Shown here one piece after another: positions 1 to 10,438 of a stretch of DNA of 64,000 bases (position 1 is its first letter; each line of letters starts with the position of its first letter). Made by a program: the position numbers and the translations under genes. Source of the stretch: Janthinobacterium sp. 1_2014MBL_MicDiv (lineage in GTDB: Bacteria > Pseudomonadota > Gammaproteobacteria > Burkholderiales > Burkholderiaceae_D); contig NZ_CP011319.1 of assembly GCF_001865675.1 (NCBI RefSeq), forward strand, positions 4,154,001 through 4,218,000, given 5' to 3'. The notes beneath the pieces were generated by a model. The model worked only from the letters and a program-made list of their open reading frames with translations, was not told where the DNA came from and ran no database searches.

Positions 1-368
1 ACCTGGAAAACGATCCGGCCCTGAACTACGCCCGCCCCGGCGTGGGGCCGGACGTGGTGAAGAAGATGCGCAAGGGCCACTGGCCCATCCAGGACGAGCT
101 GGACTTGCACGGCTTGCGCCGCGACGAGGCACGCGACGGCATCGGCGCCTTCCTGAACCAGGCAACGCGGCGCAAGCTGCGCTGCGTGCGCGTGATCCAC
201 GGCAAGGGTTTCGGCTCGAAAGGCCAGGAACCCGTGCTCAAGTCCATGGTGCACAGCTGGCTCGTGCAAAAGGATGAAGTCATCGCCTTTTGCCAGGCGC
301 GCCGCTCCGAGGGGGGCGATGGGGCGCTCGTCGTGCTGCTCTCGGCAGCGCTGCAGCCCGTCCGCTAG
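1..368 (+). CDS. Smr/MutS2-type domain protein (5' partial)
   Basis: C-terminal part of a small Smr-domain protein; the reading frame is open from the left edge (codons from base 3), so the N-terminus lies outside the window. The visible 122 residues carry the Smr signatures ELDLHGLRRDEAR and RVIHGKGFGSKGQEPVLK, the DLHG and HGKG motifs of the fold associated with DNA nicking or RNA cleavage. The tail (ALVVLLSA) is typical of stand-alone proteobacterial Smr proteins of about 200 residues. The fold assignment is firm. The biological role of stand-alone Smr proteins is not settled and nothing in the visible context narrows it. Confidence 0.85.
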   Translation, partial: LENDPALNYARPGVGPDVVKKMRKGHWPIQDELDLHGLRRDEARDGIGAFLNQATRRKLRCVRVIHGKGFGSKGQEPVLKSMVHSWLVQKDEVIAFCQARRSEGGDGALVVLLSAALQPVR

Positions 369-413
369 GCTTGACAGCAAGCAATTACCATTCAGTCACC
401 CGTTCCACACCGC

Positions 414-447
414 ACACGGCCCCGTTTGTCACCATTCGGGGCCGTGT
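414..447 (+). terminator. GC-rich hairpin after the Smr gene
   Basis: An 11-bp perfect inverted repeat (ACACGGCCCCG, loop of 12, CGGGGCCGTGT) sits 45 bases after the Smr stop and 44 bases before the next start. There is no T-run after it, so it may be a weak terminator or an mRNA-stabilising hairpin. Confidence 0.5.
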
Positions 448-491
448 CATGTTAACCTGTGACAATTATTTCCTGTCCTCGCGCTCCGCCC

Positions 492-1121
492 ATGATGCCA
501 CCCCAATTGCCGCCTGGCTCGCTGATCAAGATCATCGAGGTCATCGCCATCCTGGTGGGCGCGTTTTCCGGTTTCATCGAAGCGCGCCGCAAGCGCATGG
601 ACCTGGTCGGCGTCTTCGTCGTGGCCTTCATCACGGCGTTCGGCGGCGGCACGCTGCGCGACATCCTGCTCGACAAGCGCCCCCTGTTCTGGGTCTCGCA
701 CCAGGAATACGCGATTCTGATCTTCGTGCTGGCCCTGACGGCCGCGCCCCTGATCCAGCACCTGCGCCAGATCGTCTCGGAACGCCTGATCGTCGTGGCC
801 GACGCCATCGGCCTGGGCATGTTCGCCATCGCCGGGGTCGCTGAAGCGATGCGCGCCGGCATGCCGATCTTTATCGCCTCGATGATGGGCGTGATTACGG
901 GGATCTTTGGCGGCGTGATGCGCGACATCGTGTGCAACGAAGTGCCGATGGTGTTTCGCGACGGTAAACCCTACGCCATCTGCGCCTTTTTCGGCTGCTG
1001 GGCCTATTTGCTGCAGATGCATTTCGGCGCCGAGCACGACTTCGCGCTGTGGACCAGCGCCAGCGGCATCACCATCTTGCGCCTGATCTGCTGGAAATTC
1101 GATATGCGGCTGGGGCGCTGA
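492..1121 (+). CDS. TRIC-like (YicG/UPF0126 family) membrane protein
   Basis: A 209-residue polytopic inner-membrane protein of the family now linked to trimeric intracellular cation channels (YadS/YicG type). The duplicated three-helix repeat is visible: each half carries a glycine-rich kink followed by RD, FGGGTLRDILL near residue 50 and FGGVMRDIVCNEVP near residue 140. Hydrophobic segments alternate with short loops throughout. Length matches the family (about 205-210). An in-frame upstream start at 459 would add a proline-rich stretch that does not look like family sequence, so the ATG at 492 is preferred. A cation-channel role is by family only; the physiological substrate is unknown. 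Confidence 0.85.
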   Translation: MMPPQLPPGSLIKIIEVIAILVGAFSGFIEARRKRMDLVGVFVVAFITAFGGGTLRDILLDKRPLFWVSHQEYAILIFVLALTAAPLIQHLRQIVSERLIVVADAIGLGMFAIAGVAEAMRAGMPIFIASMMGVITGIFGGVMRDIVCNEVPMVFRDGKPYAICAFFGCWAYLLQMHFGAEHDFALWTSASGITILRLICWKFDMRLGR

Positions 1122-1163
1122 ACGGCGCTGATGCGTAATCCAGCAATATTATTGGCAACTCAT

Positions 1164-1192
1164 GTCGGATTACGCGCACGCGCTAATCCGAC
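1164..1192. repeat. 29-bp palindromic element (REP-like)
   Basis: GTCGGATTA and TAATCCGAC form a 9-bp inverted repeat around an 11-base GC-rich centre that is itself nearly palindromic. Just downstream another arm (GCAGGTCGGAT, near 1221) repeats the end sequence. It lies between the converging TRIC-like and glnB genes, so it may act as a bidirectional terminator or be a REP-type repeat. Confidence 0.5.
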
Positions 1193-1291
1193 CTACGGCC
1201 TGCAAGGATGCGCGATGAATCGCGCAGGTCGGATCAGGCTCAAAGAGCCGTCATCCGACAACATTGTTGGCGTTGCCCCAGCAAGAAAACT

Positions 1292-1630
1292 TTAAACTGC
1301 GTCCGGCCCAGTTTCGCCCGTGCGGATACGGATGACCTGCTCCACGTCGCGCACGAAGATCTTGCCATCGCCAATCTTGCCCGTGCGGGCTGCCTTGATG
1401 ATGGCGTCGACCACCAGTTCCGACACGCTGTCATCGACCACCACTTCCACTTTGACTTTCGGCAGGAAGTCGACCACGTACTCGGCGCCACGGTACAGCT
1501 CGGTATGACCCTTCTGGCGGCCAAAGCCCTTCACTTCCGTCACGGTCAAGCCCGTCACGTTCACATCGGCCAGCGCTTCGCGTACTTCGTCGAGCTTGAA
1601 TGGTTTGATGATGGCTGTAATCTGCTTCAT
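1292..1630 (-). CDS. glnB: Nitrogen regulatory protein P-II
   Basis: A 112-residue P-II signal protein that senses 2-oxoglutarate and ATP/ADP and reports nitrogen status to partners such as GlnD, GlnE, NtrB and AmtB. The start MKQITAIIKPF is the canonical one; an in-frame start 27 bases upstream adds residues foreign to the family. The T-loop reads GHTELYRGAEYVVDF with the uridylylation tyrosine at position 51, and the C-terminal signature GKIGDGKIFV is present. It lies downstream of nadE on the same strand, and no amtB is adjacent, which argues for glnB rather than glnK. The two paralogues cannot be separated with certainty from sequence alone. Confidence 0.92.
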   Translation of the reverse strand: MKQITAIIKPFKLDEVREALADVNVTGLTVTEVKGFGRQKGHTELYRGAEYVVDFLPKVKVEVVVDDSVSELVVDAIIKAARTGKIGDGKIFVRDVEQVIRIRTGETGPDAV

Positions 1631-1686
1631 GGCTTTCTCCTTATTGATAATCGTCAATTCTTAACTAGCTGGCTTAACGGGACCCC

Positions 1687-1786
1687 GCAAAACCGTAGCG
1701 AGCAAGTGCAATACCGGGTGGCGTAGCGGAGCCGTATTTGAGTACGGCGAGCAACGGCTACCCGGTAGTGAGCTGCGCAGCAGCTT
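1687..1786 (-). repeat. Dispersed hairpin repeat, copy A
   Basis: About 100 bases just after the nadE stop, in the same orientation as nadE. It has an inner hairpin GCCGTAT/GTACGGC (1731-1748), an internal loop, and an outer stem TACCGGGT/ACCCGGTA (1712-1719 with 1760-1767). Read on the minus strand it begins GCTGCTGCGCAG and ends CGCTACGGTTTTGC. The same plan recurs at 49183-49283 and 58501-58604. Confidence 0.6.
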
Positions 1787-1803
1787 GGGCGGGACTCCCC
1801 ACG

Positions 1804-3420
<1,617 letters not shown>

Positions 3421-3491
3421 GATGATGGATATTTCGCTTATTAAACAAGACGGTGGCGCACAGGCCGATGGTGGCGCCCCGAGAGTGATGA

Positions 3492-4652
3492 ATGCACACT
3501 ACAACAATGAATTATCGCACGGCTATCGTCTCTACCCTGGCTGAAATTGGCGAAGCGGCCTGGTCCGAACTGCTGGCGCGCCAGCTGGACGCCAATCCCT
3601 TCCTCTCCTACGCCTTTTTGCACGCGCTGCACGAGTCCGGCTGCGCCAGCGCCGACACGGGCTGGCAGCCGAATTACCTCGTGCTGTGGCAGGGCGAGAC
3701 CCTGGCCGCCGCCCTGCCCCTGTACCTGAAATCGCACTCGTATGGCGAATATGTGTTCGACTGGGCCTGGGCCGATGCGTATCAGCAACATGGCCTCGAA
3801 TATTACCCGAAACTGCTGTCGGCGATTCCGTTTACGCCCGTCAGCGGCACGCGCCTGCTGGCCCGCGACGGCCAGGCGCGCGCCGCCCTGCTGGCCTTCC
3901 TGCAGGCGCAGCAGCAAGCCAGCGACGTCTCGTCCTGCCACATCCTGTTCCCGCCGGAAAGCGAGGCGCGCCAGCTTGCGCAAGCCGGCTACCTGATGCG
4001 TAGCGGCGTGCAGTTTCACTGGCTCAATCCCGGCTACACGGATTTCGAACAATTCCTCGCCACCCTGGAACACAAGAAACGCAAGAATATCCGCGCCGAG
4101 CGGCGCAAGGTGAGCGAGGCCGGCGTCACCCTGCGCCAGGTGCGCGGCGTGGACGCCACGGATGCCGACTGGAAGCTGTTCCACCGCTGCTACAGCAATA
4201 CCTATGCGGAACACCGCTCCTCGCCCTATTTGTCGCTCGATTTCTTCCTGCGCATAGGTTTCAGCATGCCGCAGAACATTTTACTGGTGATCGCCGAGCG
4301 CGAAGGCCGGGCCATTGCCGCCTCGCTGCTGATCCACACTGCCGACACCCTGTACGGCCGCTACTGGGGCGCGCTCGAACACGTGCCCTGCCTGCATTTC
4401 GAGACGGCGTATTACCAGCCGCTGGAGTTTTGCATCGCCAACGGCATCGCCACCTTCGAAGGCGGCGCGCAGGGCGAGCACAAGATGGCGCGCGGTTTCC
4501 TGCCGCAAAAGACGTGGTCCGCCCACTGGCTGGCGCACCCCGCGTTTGCCGACGCCGTGCAGCGCTTCCTCGAGCGCGAACGGGGCGGCATCAATGCCTA
4601 CCTCGATGAATTGAACGAGCACAGCCCGTTTCGCACGGCAGCGGCACCCTGA
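3492..4652 (+). CDS. FemAB-like acyltransferase (DUF482 family)
   Basis: A 386-residue protein of the DUF482/FemAB-like group, which has a tandem GNAT fold and is usually annotated as a peptidoglycan-biosynthesis-like or N-acyltransferase protein. Family signatures are the early NPFLSYAFLHALHESG, WAWADAYQQHGLEYYPKLL and PVSGTRLL blocks, then HKKRKNIRAERRKV, and the C-terminal FEGGAQGEHKMARGF with HWLAHPAF. It is a cytoplasmic protein without a signal peptide. The start at 3492 is used; an in-frame ATG at 3507 is possible. It is transcribed away from nadE, alone. Substrate unknown. Confidence 0.8.
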   Translation: MHTTTMNYRTAIVSTLAEIGEAAWSELLARQLDANPFLSYAFLHALHESGCASADTGWQPNYLVLWQGETLAAALPLYLKSHSYGEYVFDWAWADAYQQHGLEYYPKLLSAIPFTPVSGTRLLARDGQARAALLAFLQAQQQASDVSSCHILFPPESEARQLAQAGYLMRSGVQFHWLNPGYTDFEQFLATLEHKKRKNIRAERRKVSEAGVTLRQVRGVDATDADWKLFHRCYSNTYAEHRSSPYLSLDFFLRIGFSMPQNILLVIAEREGRAIAASLLIHTADTLYGRYWGALEHVPCLHFETAYYQPLEFCIANGIATFEGGAQGEHKMARGFLPQKTWSAHWLAHPAFADAVQRFLERERGGINAYLDELNEHSPFRTAAAP

Positions 4653-4655
4653 AAG

Positions 4656-4687
4656 CAAAAACGCTCCCGGCCGGCTGGCGGGGAGCG
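4656..4687 (-). terminator. Terminator of the HdeD-like gene
   Basis: CGCTCCC (4662-4668) pairs with GGGAGCG (4681-4687). On the minus strand the stem is followed by TTTTTG, 28 bases past the stop of the HdeD-like gene. Confidence 0.7.
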
Positions 4688-4714
4688 CTCGTCATCACGA
4701 GTACGCAGGCGGAA

Positions 4715-5296
4715 TCAGGCGGCCGAGCGCCCCGAACTGCCGCCGAAGGCACCATCCTTCTTCAGCTTGTAGGCGCGCCATGCCAAGGTCAGCAGCAAGA
4801 TGCCCGTCAGCAAGGCGTACACGCCGATCATCCACACGAGGGCGAAGGTGCCGGCGGCCGGAAACATGAGGATCAGGATGCCGAAGGCGATGGAAATGAG
4901 GGCATTGAGCACCAGCAGCCATTCGCCCTGGATGACCTTGCGCAGGCGGATCGCCAGCACGATATCGAACACACCCGAGACCAGCGCATTGACGCCGATC
5001 ATGACGATCAAGGCAAACGTCGTCAGCAGCGGGTTAATGATGGTCAAAATACCCACGGCCAGGCCGCAGATGCCCAGCAGCAGCAAGGCCCACCAGTCGC
5101 CGCCATGCTTGCGGTTGCTGAAGGCGCCGACGACGGAAACGCCGCCACCGAGCAGCGCATACACGGCAAACACGGTCAGCAACGACAATACCGTCACGCC
5201 GGGCCAGGCCAGGGTAATCGCGCCAAAGGCGATCGCCGCCGCGCCGCGCAGGGCCAACACCCACCATGAGCGCATCAATAAATGCTCAGAATACAT
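4715..5296 (-). CDS. HdeD family (DUF308) membrane protein
   Basis: A 193-residue integral membrane protein with six hydrophobic segments arranged as three repeated hairpins, the DUF308 pattern: SWWVLALRGAAAIAFGAITLAWPG, then WWALLLLGICGLAVGILTIINP, then GEWLLVLNALISIAFGILILMFP (each shortened here in thought to its repeat core, an R/L-rich helix ending in WPG/INP/FPA). E. coli HdeD contributes to acid resistance at high cell density. Here hdeA and hdeB are absent, so the acid role is family-level only. It is flanked by its own terminator and by the bidirectional terminator shared with ppa, so it is monocistronic. The ATG at 5296 gives the expected family length. Confidence 0.85.
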   Translation of the reverse strand: MYSEHLLMRSWWVLALRGAAAIAFGAITLAWPGVTVLSLLTVFAVYALLGGGVSVVGAFSNRKHGGDWWALLLLGICGLAVGILTIINPLLTTFALIVMIGVNALVSGVFDIVLAIRLRKVIQGEWLLVLNALISIAFGILILMFPAAGTFALVWMIGVYALLTGILLLTLAWRAYKLKKDGAFGGSSGRSAA

Positions 5297-5392
5297 ACCA
5301 CCTCCCGGTTATCACTACAAATTAACTTTTCGATAATATTTTAGGCGTGAAAAAGCCATCATCCCCATCGGAAAGAGTTATGTTGTGGCAAT

Positions 5393-5432
5393 AAAAAAGC
5401 GCACCCGGCCATCATAGCAGGGTGCGCTTTTT
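5393..5432 (-). terminator. Terminator downstream of ppa
   Basis: A perfect GCGCACCC/GGGTGCGC stem flanked by A6 on the left and T5 on the right. It can stop transcription on either strand; it lies 57 bases after the ppa stop. Confidence 0.85.
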
Positions 5433-5488
5433 ACTCGCACACGACAGAAAACCGGCGGCAAGCCGCAGTTGTCCGCGCAGCGTTTTAA

Positions 5489-6037
5489 TTAGGAAGCGGC
5501 TTTTTCAGCATCGGCCTTGTAGGCGGCAACGCCGCCGAGGATTTCTTCCTTGGCCACTTCAGGACCATACCAACCGTCGATCTTGACCCATTTGCCTTTT
5601 TCCAGGTCTTTGTAATGCTCGAAGAAGTGCTGGATCTGGCGCAGGCGCAGTTCGTTCAGATCTTCCGGCTTTTGCCAGTGGCTGTAGATCGACAGCACTT
5701 TATCGACTGGCACGGCCAGCACTTTCGCGTCTTCGCCCGACTCGTCGGTCATTTTCAGCACGCCGATAGGACGGCAGCGCACGACCACGCCCGGGATCAG
5801 CGGGAATGGGGTGATGACCAGCACGTCGACCGGGTCGCCGTCCGGCGACAGGGTGTTCGGCACGTAGCCGTAGTTGCACGGGTAGTGCATGGCGGTACCC
5901 ATGAAGCGATCGACGAAGATCGCGCCGCTTTCCTTGTCGACTTCGTACTTGATCGGATCGGCGTTCATCGGGATTTCGATGACGACGTTGAAATCGTTCG
6001 GCAGGTCGCGGCCGGAAGAGACGTTATTCAAACTCAT
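5489..6037 (-). CDS. ppa: Inorganic pyrophosphatase
   Basis: A 182-residue soluble family I pyrophosphatase that hydrolyses PPi to phosphate and so pulls biosynthetic reactions forward. The metal-binding signature DGDPVDVLV is present, with upstream YEVDKESGAIFVDR and MHYPCNYGYVPNTL and the downstream KVLAVPVDK block. Length agrees with hexameric bacterial enzymes (about 175-180). The start is fixed by AAGGAAA five bases before the ATG. It is monocistronic, ended by the hairpin at 5393-5432, and preceded by a long AT-rich intergenic stretch shared with gcd. Confidence 0.95.
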   Translation of the reverse strand: MSLNNVSSGRDLPNDFNVVIEIPMNADPIKYEVDKESGAIFVDRFMGTAMHYPCNYGYVPNTLSPDGDPVDVLVITPFPLIPGVVVRCRPIGVLKMTDESGEDAKVLAVPVDKVLSIYSHWQKPEDLNELRLRQIQHFFEHYKDLEKGKWVKIDGWYGPEVAKEEILGGVAAYKADAEKAAS

Positions 6038-6706
6038 GGATTTTCCTTATAGCGGATTGTGTTTTAACCGCGTAATTATAGCGAAGTACAGGCAGCTTGT
6101 GCGATGCAGCAGCGGCCCATCAGCGTTTTGCGCCTCCCGCAAGCAACAGCCGCGGGAGGCGCCCGCCGGTGCGCGCGGCCTGTCCCGTTCTTGCCATTCC
6201 TGTCCGCCGCAGCTGTTCAGCCAGCGAATAAACGGACTGCGGGAAATAATAAGTAAAAACACTTAAGTAATACTACCGCCGCCGATAATTAATACCAGAA
6301 CCACTTTTTAAATTTTCATTTCAATATCACCATGCCGAACCAATGGTTATTATCATCGGCATTGCATTTCTTGCAGCCACTTATAACAACAGTTCCACCA
6401 TCATCAGTCCCGCAATGCCTCCGCATTATTACACCGATGCTGCAATACCCCTTTAACTCCGCGGCCAGCCGGGCTTCCTGCCCAGCGCAGCTCCTCTTCC
6501 AGCATAATATTTGTTCTTATTTGAAGAGTTATTTGATTCAAATGACGACCCGCAAAAAAAATAGCGCCAGCAAAAGAAAATCATCAGTTCTGATAAACTG
6601 TCACATTCTGGTGATTCCAAACTTTGTATATTCTGCAATCGACGCCTTCCCTGAATCCACTATGGCGCCATCAGCGCGCCACCGATAAATCCTTGCAAAA
6701 AGGAAT
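6038..6706. other. AT-rich divergent intergenic region, ppa/gcd
   Basis: About 670 bases without a convincing gene, clearly richer in A and T than its surroundings from about 6240 on. A 118-codon open frame at 6332-6688 has no family resemblance, an erratic composition and no ribosome site, and I do not call it. The region must hold the ppa promoter and the gcd promoter; a TATATT hexamer near 6629 is a possible gcd -10 box, but no good -35 is visible. Confidence 0.5.
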
Positions 6707-6709
6707 ATG

Positions 6710-9151
6710 ATGATTCCCTCTTCCCGGCCCGGGCCTTTATTAAAGGTCACCGGCGTTATTTTCATTCTGTTTGGCCTCGCCCTGCTGGGCGGCGGCATCT
6801 GGCTGGCCAGTCTCGGCGGCTCCTGGTACTACCTGCTGGCCGGCATCGGCATGCTGGTTGCGGGCGTGCTCGTCTTCAAGGGCAAGCGCAGCGCACAGCC
6901 CTTCCTCGCATTCTTGCTGACCGCCACCCTGATCTGGTCCCTGATTGAAGTGAAGTTCGACTGGTGGCAATTGCTGCCGCGCCTGGACATCTGGTTTGCC
7001 GCCGCCGTCTGGCTGCTGCTGCCCTTCGTCAGCCGCCGCCTGAACCCGCCCGCCGAGGGCGCGGCACAACAGGGACATGCCGGCAAGACCGCGCTCAGCG
7101 CCGCCGTGGCGCTGACCGTCATCGCCGGCGTCATCGCCCTGTTCCAGGATTACCACGACCTGCATGGCGAAGTGCCCGCCGACAGCATGGCAGCCAGCGC
7201 CGCCGGCGATTTCGCCCCCGGCGTCGCGCACAATGACTGGTCCGCGTATGGCCGTTCCGGCTATGGCGACCGCTATGCGCCGGCGGCACAGATCACGCCC
7301 GCCAATATTTCTGGCCTGAAAGAAGCCTGGACCTATCACACGGGCGACTTCAAGGGACCGAACGACCCGGGCGAGATCGCCAACGAAGTGACGCCGCTGA
7401 AGGTCAATGACATGCTGTACCTGTGCACGCCGCACAACATCGTCATCGCCTTGAACCCGGACACGGGCAAGGAGCTCTGGCGCCACGATCCGAAGATCAA
7501 CCGCGATGCGGCCAGCTACCAGCACATGATCTGCCGCGGCGTCGCCTACTGGGACGTGAACGCGGGCCGCGCCAAAGACAATCCGGCGCCGCAGGCTTCC
7601 ACCATGGAATGCCCACGCCGCATCCTGGCACCGACCATGGACGGCACCATGATCGCCGTGAATGCCGATACGGGCGAGTCGTGCAAGAGCTTTGGCGACA
7701 ATGGCGTCATCAACCTGTACAAGAACATGGCCATGATCAAGCGGGGCTTCCTGATGCCGACCTCGCCGCCGGCCGTGGCGCAGAACGTGGCCGTCATCGC
7801 CGCCAGCGTGACGGACAACCATTCGACGGAAGAACCGTCGGGCGTGGTCCGCGGCTACGATCCCGTCACCGGCAAGCTGCTGTGGAACTGGGACCCGGCC
7901 ACGCCGGAAGATACGCAACCCTTCCCTGAAGGCAAGAACTACACCAACAACTCGCCCAATTCGTGGGGCGTGGCCAGCATCGATGAAAAGCTGGGCATGG
8001 TGTACATCCCGATGGGCAACGAAACACCCGATACCTGGGGCGGCAACCGCAACAAGAACGGCGAGAAATACAACAGCGCCATCGTCGCGCTGGACCTGGC
8101 GACGGGCAAGGTGCGCTGGGCTTACCAGACCGTGCACCACGATATCTGGGACATGGATATCGGCGGCCAGCCGACCCTGGTCGACATCGACACGCCGAAA
8201 GGCAAGGTCCCTTCCGTCGTCGCCACGACGAAACGCGGCGACATCTATGTGATCGACCGCCGCGACGGCAGCCTGGTCGTGCCGGCGCCGGAAAAACCCG
8301 TGCCGACGAGCCATCCGGCCGCCGGCGACACCCTGTCGCCCACGCAGCCGTTCTCGGCCCTCACCTTCCTGCCTGAGCGCAACATCAGCGAAGCGGACAT
8401 GTGGGGCACCACGCCGTTCGACCAGCTGGCGTGCCGCATCATCTTCAAGGAACGCCGCTATGAAGGCCCGTTCACGCCGCAAACGGCCGGCAAGGGCGCC
8501 GTCATTTCCCCTGGTCCCCTGGGCATCTTCGAATGGGGCGGCGCGGCCATCGACCCCGTGCGCCAGTTGTTGATCGTCAATCCCGACTACATGGGCTTCC
8601 TGGAAAAACTCGTGCCGCGCGCGGAAACGACGGCCAAGGGCGGCACCGGCGGCGAAATGGGCTTGCAGCCGCAGACGGGCGTGCCGTTCGCCGTGGAAAT
8701 CAAGGCCTTCCTCTCGCCGCTGGGCTTCCCATGCCAGGCGCCACCATGGGGCTATGTGGCCGCCGTCGACCTGCGCACCATGAAGAAAGTATGGATGCAC
8801 AAGAACGGCACCACGCGCGACAGCGGTCCCGTGCCGATCCCGCTGCCGCTGGGCGTGCCCAGCCTGGGCGGCATGGTCACCACCGGTGGCGGCGTGACCT
8901 TCCTCAGCAGCACGCTCGACTACTACATCCGCGGCTATGACGTGCGCAACGGCAAGGTCATCTGGAAAGCGCGCCTGCCGGCAGGCGGCCAGGCCACGCC
9001 GATGAGCTATGTGTCGAACAAGTCGGGACGCCAGTTCGTCGTCGTCATGGCCGGCGGCCACGGTTCGCTGGGCACAAAGATGAGCGACACCCTGATCGCC
9101 TATGCCTTGCCGGAAGGTACGGCCGCACCGGCAGCGGGACAGAAGAAGTAA
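6710..9151 (+). CDS. gcd: Membrane-bound PQQ-dependent glucose dehydrogenase
   Basis: An 813-residue quinoprotein that oxidises glucose to gluconolactone in the periplasm and passes electrons to ubiquinone. The first 145 residues hold about five transmembrane helices. The rest is the PQQ beta-propeller with repeats such as WTYHTGDFKGPND, LYLCTPHNIVIALNPDTGKELWRHDP, VRWAYQTVHHDIWDMDIGG and GGMVTTGGGVTFLSSTLDYYIRGYD (quoted here as separate short blocks). Length fits E. coli Gcd (796). AGGA lies five bases before the ATG at 6710 and only two before an in-frame ATG at 6707, so 6710 is preferred. No pqq genes are in the window; cofactor must come from elsewhere. Confidence 0.93.
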   Translation: MIPSSRPGPLLKVTGVIFILFGLALLGGGIWLASLGGSWYYLLAGIGMLVAGVLVFKGKRSAQPFLAFLLTATLIWSLIEVKFDWWQLLPRLDIWFAAAVWLLLPFVSRRLNPPAEGAAQQGHAGKTALSAAVALTVIAGVIALFQDYHDLHGEVPADSMAASAAGDFAPGVAHNDWSAYGRSGYGDRYAPAAQITPANISGLKEAWTYHTGDFKGPNDPGEIANEVTPLKVNDMLYLCTPHNIVIALNPDTGKELWRHDPKINRDAASYQHMICRGVAYWDVNAGRAKDNPAPQASTMECPRRILAPTMDGTMIAVNADTGESCKSFGDNGVINLYKNMAMIKRGFLMPTSPPAVAQNVAVIAASVTDNHSTEEPSGVVRGYDPVTGKLLWNWDPATPEDTQPFPEGKNYTNNSPNSWGVASIDEKLGMVYIPMGNETPDTWGGNRNKNGEKYNSAIVALDLATGKVRWAYQTVHHDIWDMDIGGQPTLVDIDTPKGKVPSVVATTKRGDIYVIDRRDGSLVVPAPEKPVPTSHPAAGDTLSPTQPFSALTFLPERNISEADMWGTTPFDQLACRIIFKERRYEGPFTPQTAGKGAVISPGPLGIFEWGGAAIDPVRQLLIVNPDYMGFLEKLVPRAETTAKGGTGGEMGLQPQTGVPFAVEIKAFLSPLGFPCQAPPWGYVAAVDLRTMKKVWMHKNGTTRDSGPVPIPLPLGVPSLGGMVTTGGGVTFLSSTLDYYIRGYDVRNGKVIWKARLPAGGQATPMSYVSNKSGRQFVVVMAGGHGSLGTKMSDTLIAYALPEGTAAPAAGQKK

Positions 9152-9158
9152 GGTAGTA

Positions 9159-9219
9159 GCGCACTCCGCCATGGAGTGCGCATAAAAAAAGCCGTTCAGT
9201 CTGCACTGAACGGCTTTTT
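9159..9219. terminator. Double hairpin terminator between gcd and hemY
   Basis: First hairpin GCGCACTCC/GGAGTGCGC (9159-9181), then a classical bidirectional terminator: A7, GCCGTTCAG/CTGAACGGC, T5 (9184-9219). It serves the converging gcd and heme operon. Confidence 0.85.
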
Positions 9220-9237
9220 GACGTCTGACACCTGCGC

Positions 9238-10434
9238 TTACAGGATGGTGGCCAGCGCGCACTGGCGGTAATGGGCGGCGGCTTGCTCCGTCTGCTGCAA
9301 GGCGTCGTGCATCTGCGCCAGCTTCAGGTGGGCGTCGCGCACCATCTGCGGCTCGTTCGCATCCGACAGCGCCTGCTCCAGGTGGCGCTGGGCCTTGCCC
9401 CAGAGTTTTTGCTTGAGGCACAGGGAGCCGAGGGTCAGCGCCAGTTCCGCGTCCAGCGGACGCTGTTTCAGCCACTGTTCGCAATGCTCGATCTGCAGCA
9501 GCAGGGCCGGCGTGCCGGCCGGCGCGGCCGCTTCGCGGTAGGCGCGCACGACGCGGTCGTCCCAGTCGGCGGCCAGCGATTCTTCGCACACGAGGCGCGC
9601 TTCGTCGTGCAGGCCGCGCGCATTCAGGGCCGTGGCGGCGCGGCAGGCGATGTAGGGCTTGACGCGGTCCGCGTTCGGCACCGTGGACCAGACGCGCAGC
9701 AGCGACTCGGCGTCATGCGACGGGTCGGACAGCAAATGGTCGTAGGCCAGCTCGCGCAGGCGCGAGGACAGGGCCGGATGCAGGGCGCGGTGCTTGTCGA
9801 GCGAACGCACGAGGCGCAGCACTTCGGGCCAGTTCTTCGCCTGCTGCTCGGCCTTGAGCGACCATTGCAGCGCGTGGATATGGCGCGTGCCGCTGGCGTT
9901 CAGTTCGCGCACGGCGGCCAGCGCCGCTTCCGGCTGGTGGTCGTCGACCAGCAATTCCGTCACCGTCATCAGGCGCGCCGTCTTCAGGCTGGCATCGCCT
10001 TCGACGCGGGCCAGCCAGCTGTCGCGGCGTTCGGACTGGCGCATGCGGTGCGCGGCGCGCGCGCCGATCAGCGCGGCCAGGCCGGCGTTTTCATCGAGTT
10101 CGGCGGCGCGCAAGGCGGCTTTTTCCGCATGGCCGAAACGGCCTTCGAACAGGGCTTTCAAGGCTTCGCGCAAGCCCTTGTTGCCATCGCGTTCACGCTT
10201 GCGCTGGCGGTAGGCCGCCACTTGCGCCGGCATGCGCACGGTGGCGCGCACGGCGCGCACCAGCAGGTACAGCAGCACGAACAGCAGCACCTGCAGCAGC
10301 AGGAAGAAGTTCAGCGACAGGTCGATGCGGTACGGCGGATAGAACAGCACCACGTTGCCGGGGTTGAAACGGGCCGTCACGGCGATACCGATCGCCGCGG
10401 CCATCAGGGCGAGTAACCAGAGAAATAGACGCAT
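9238..10434 (-). CDS. hemY: HemY, TPR membrane protein of heme biosynthesis
   Basis: A 398-residue inner-membrane protein of the gammaproteobacterial/betaproteobacterial HemY type (not protoporphyrinogen oxidase). Two N-terminal membrane helices (LFLWLLALMAAAIGIAV and LNFFLLLQVLLFVLLYLLV) precede a long helical region of TPR-like repeats (for example LAGIGARAAHRM-type and LELALTLGSLCLKQKLWGKA-type helices; C-terminal KLAQMHDALQQTEQAAAHYR). The start lies four bases after the hemX stop, so it is the last gene of the hemC-hemD-hemX-hemY operon. The exact biochemical role of this HemY type is unsettled; it is thought to assist late porphyrin steps. Confidence 0.88.
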   Translation of the reverse strand: MRLFLWLLALMAAAIGIAVTARFNPGNVVLFYPPYRIDLSLNFFLLLQVLLFVLLYLLVRAVRATVRMPAQVAAYRQRKRERDGNKGLREALKALFEGRFGHAEKAALRAAELDENAGLAALIGARAAHRMRQSERRDSWLARVEGDASLKTARLMTVTELLVDDHQPEAALAAVRELNASGTRHIHALQWSLKAEQQAKNWPEVLRLVRSLDKHRALHPALSSRLRELAYDHLLSDPSHDAESLLRVWSTVPNADRVKPYIACRAATALNARGLHDEARLVCEESLAADWDDRVVRAYREAAAPAGTPALLLQIEHCEQWLKQRPLDAELALTLGSLCLKQKLWGKAQRHLEQALSDANEPQMVRDAHLKLAQMHDALQQTEQAAAHYRQCALATIL

Positions 10435-10438
10435 GGGC

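Noticed and set aside
6332..6688. A 118-codon frame in the AT-rich gap before gcd
   Set aside because: No ribosome site, no periodic hydrophobicity, no known motif; composition suggests intergenic DNA.
6740..9589. A 949-codon open frame antisense to gcd
   Set aside because: Runs through a clear quinoprotein gene and into hemY; composition is that of a shadow frame.
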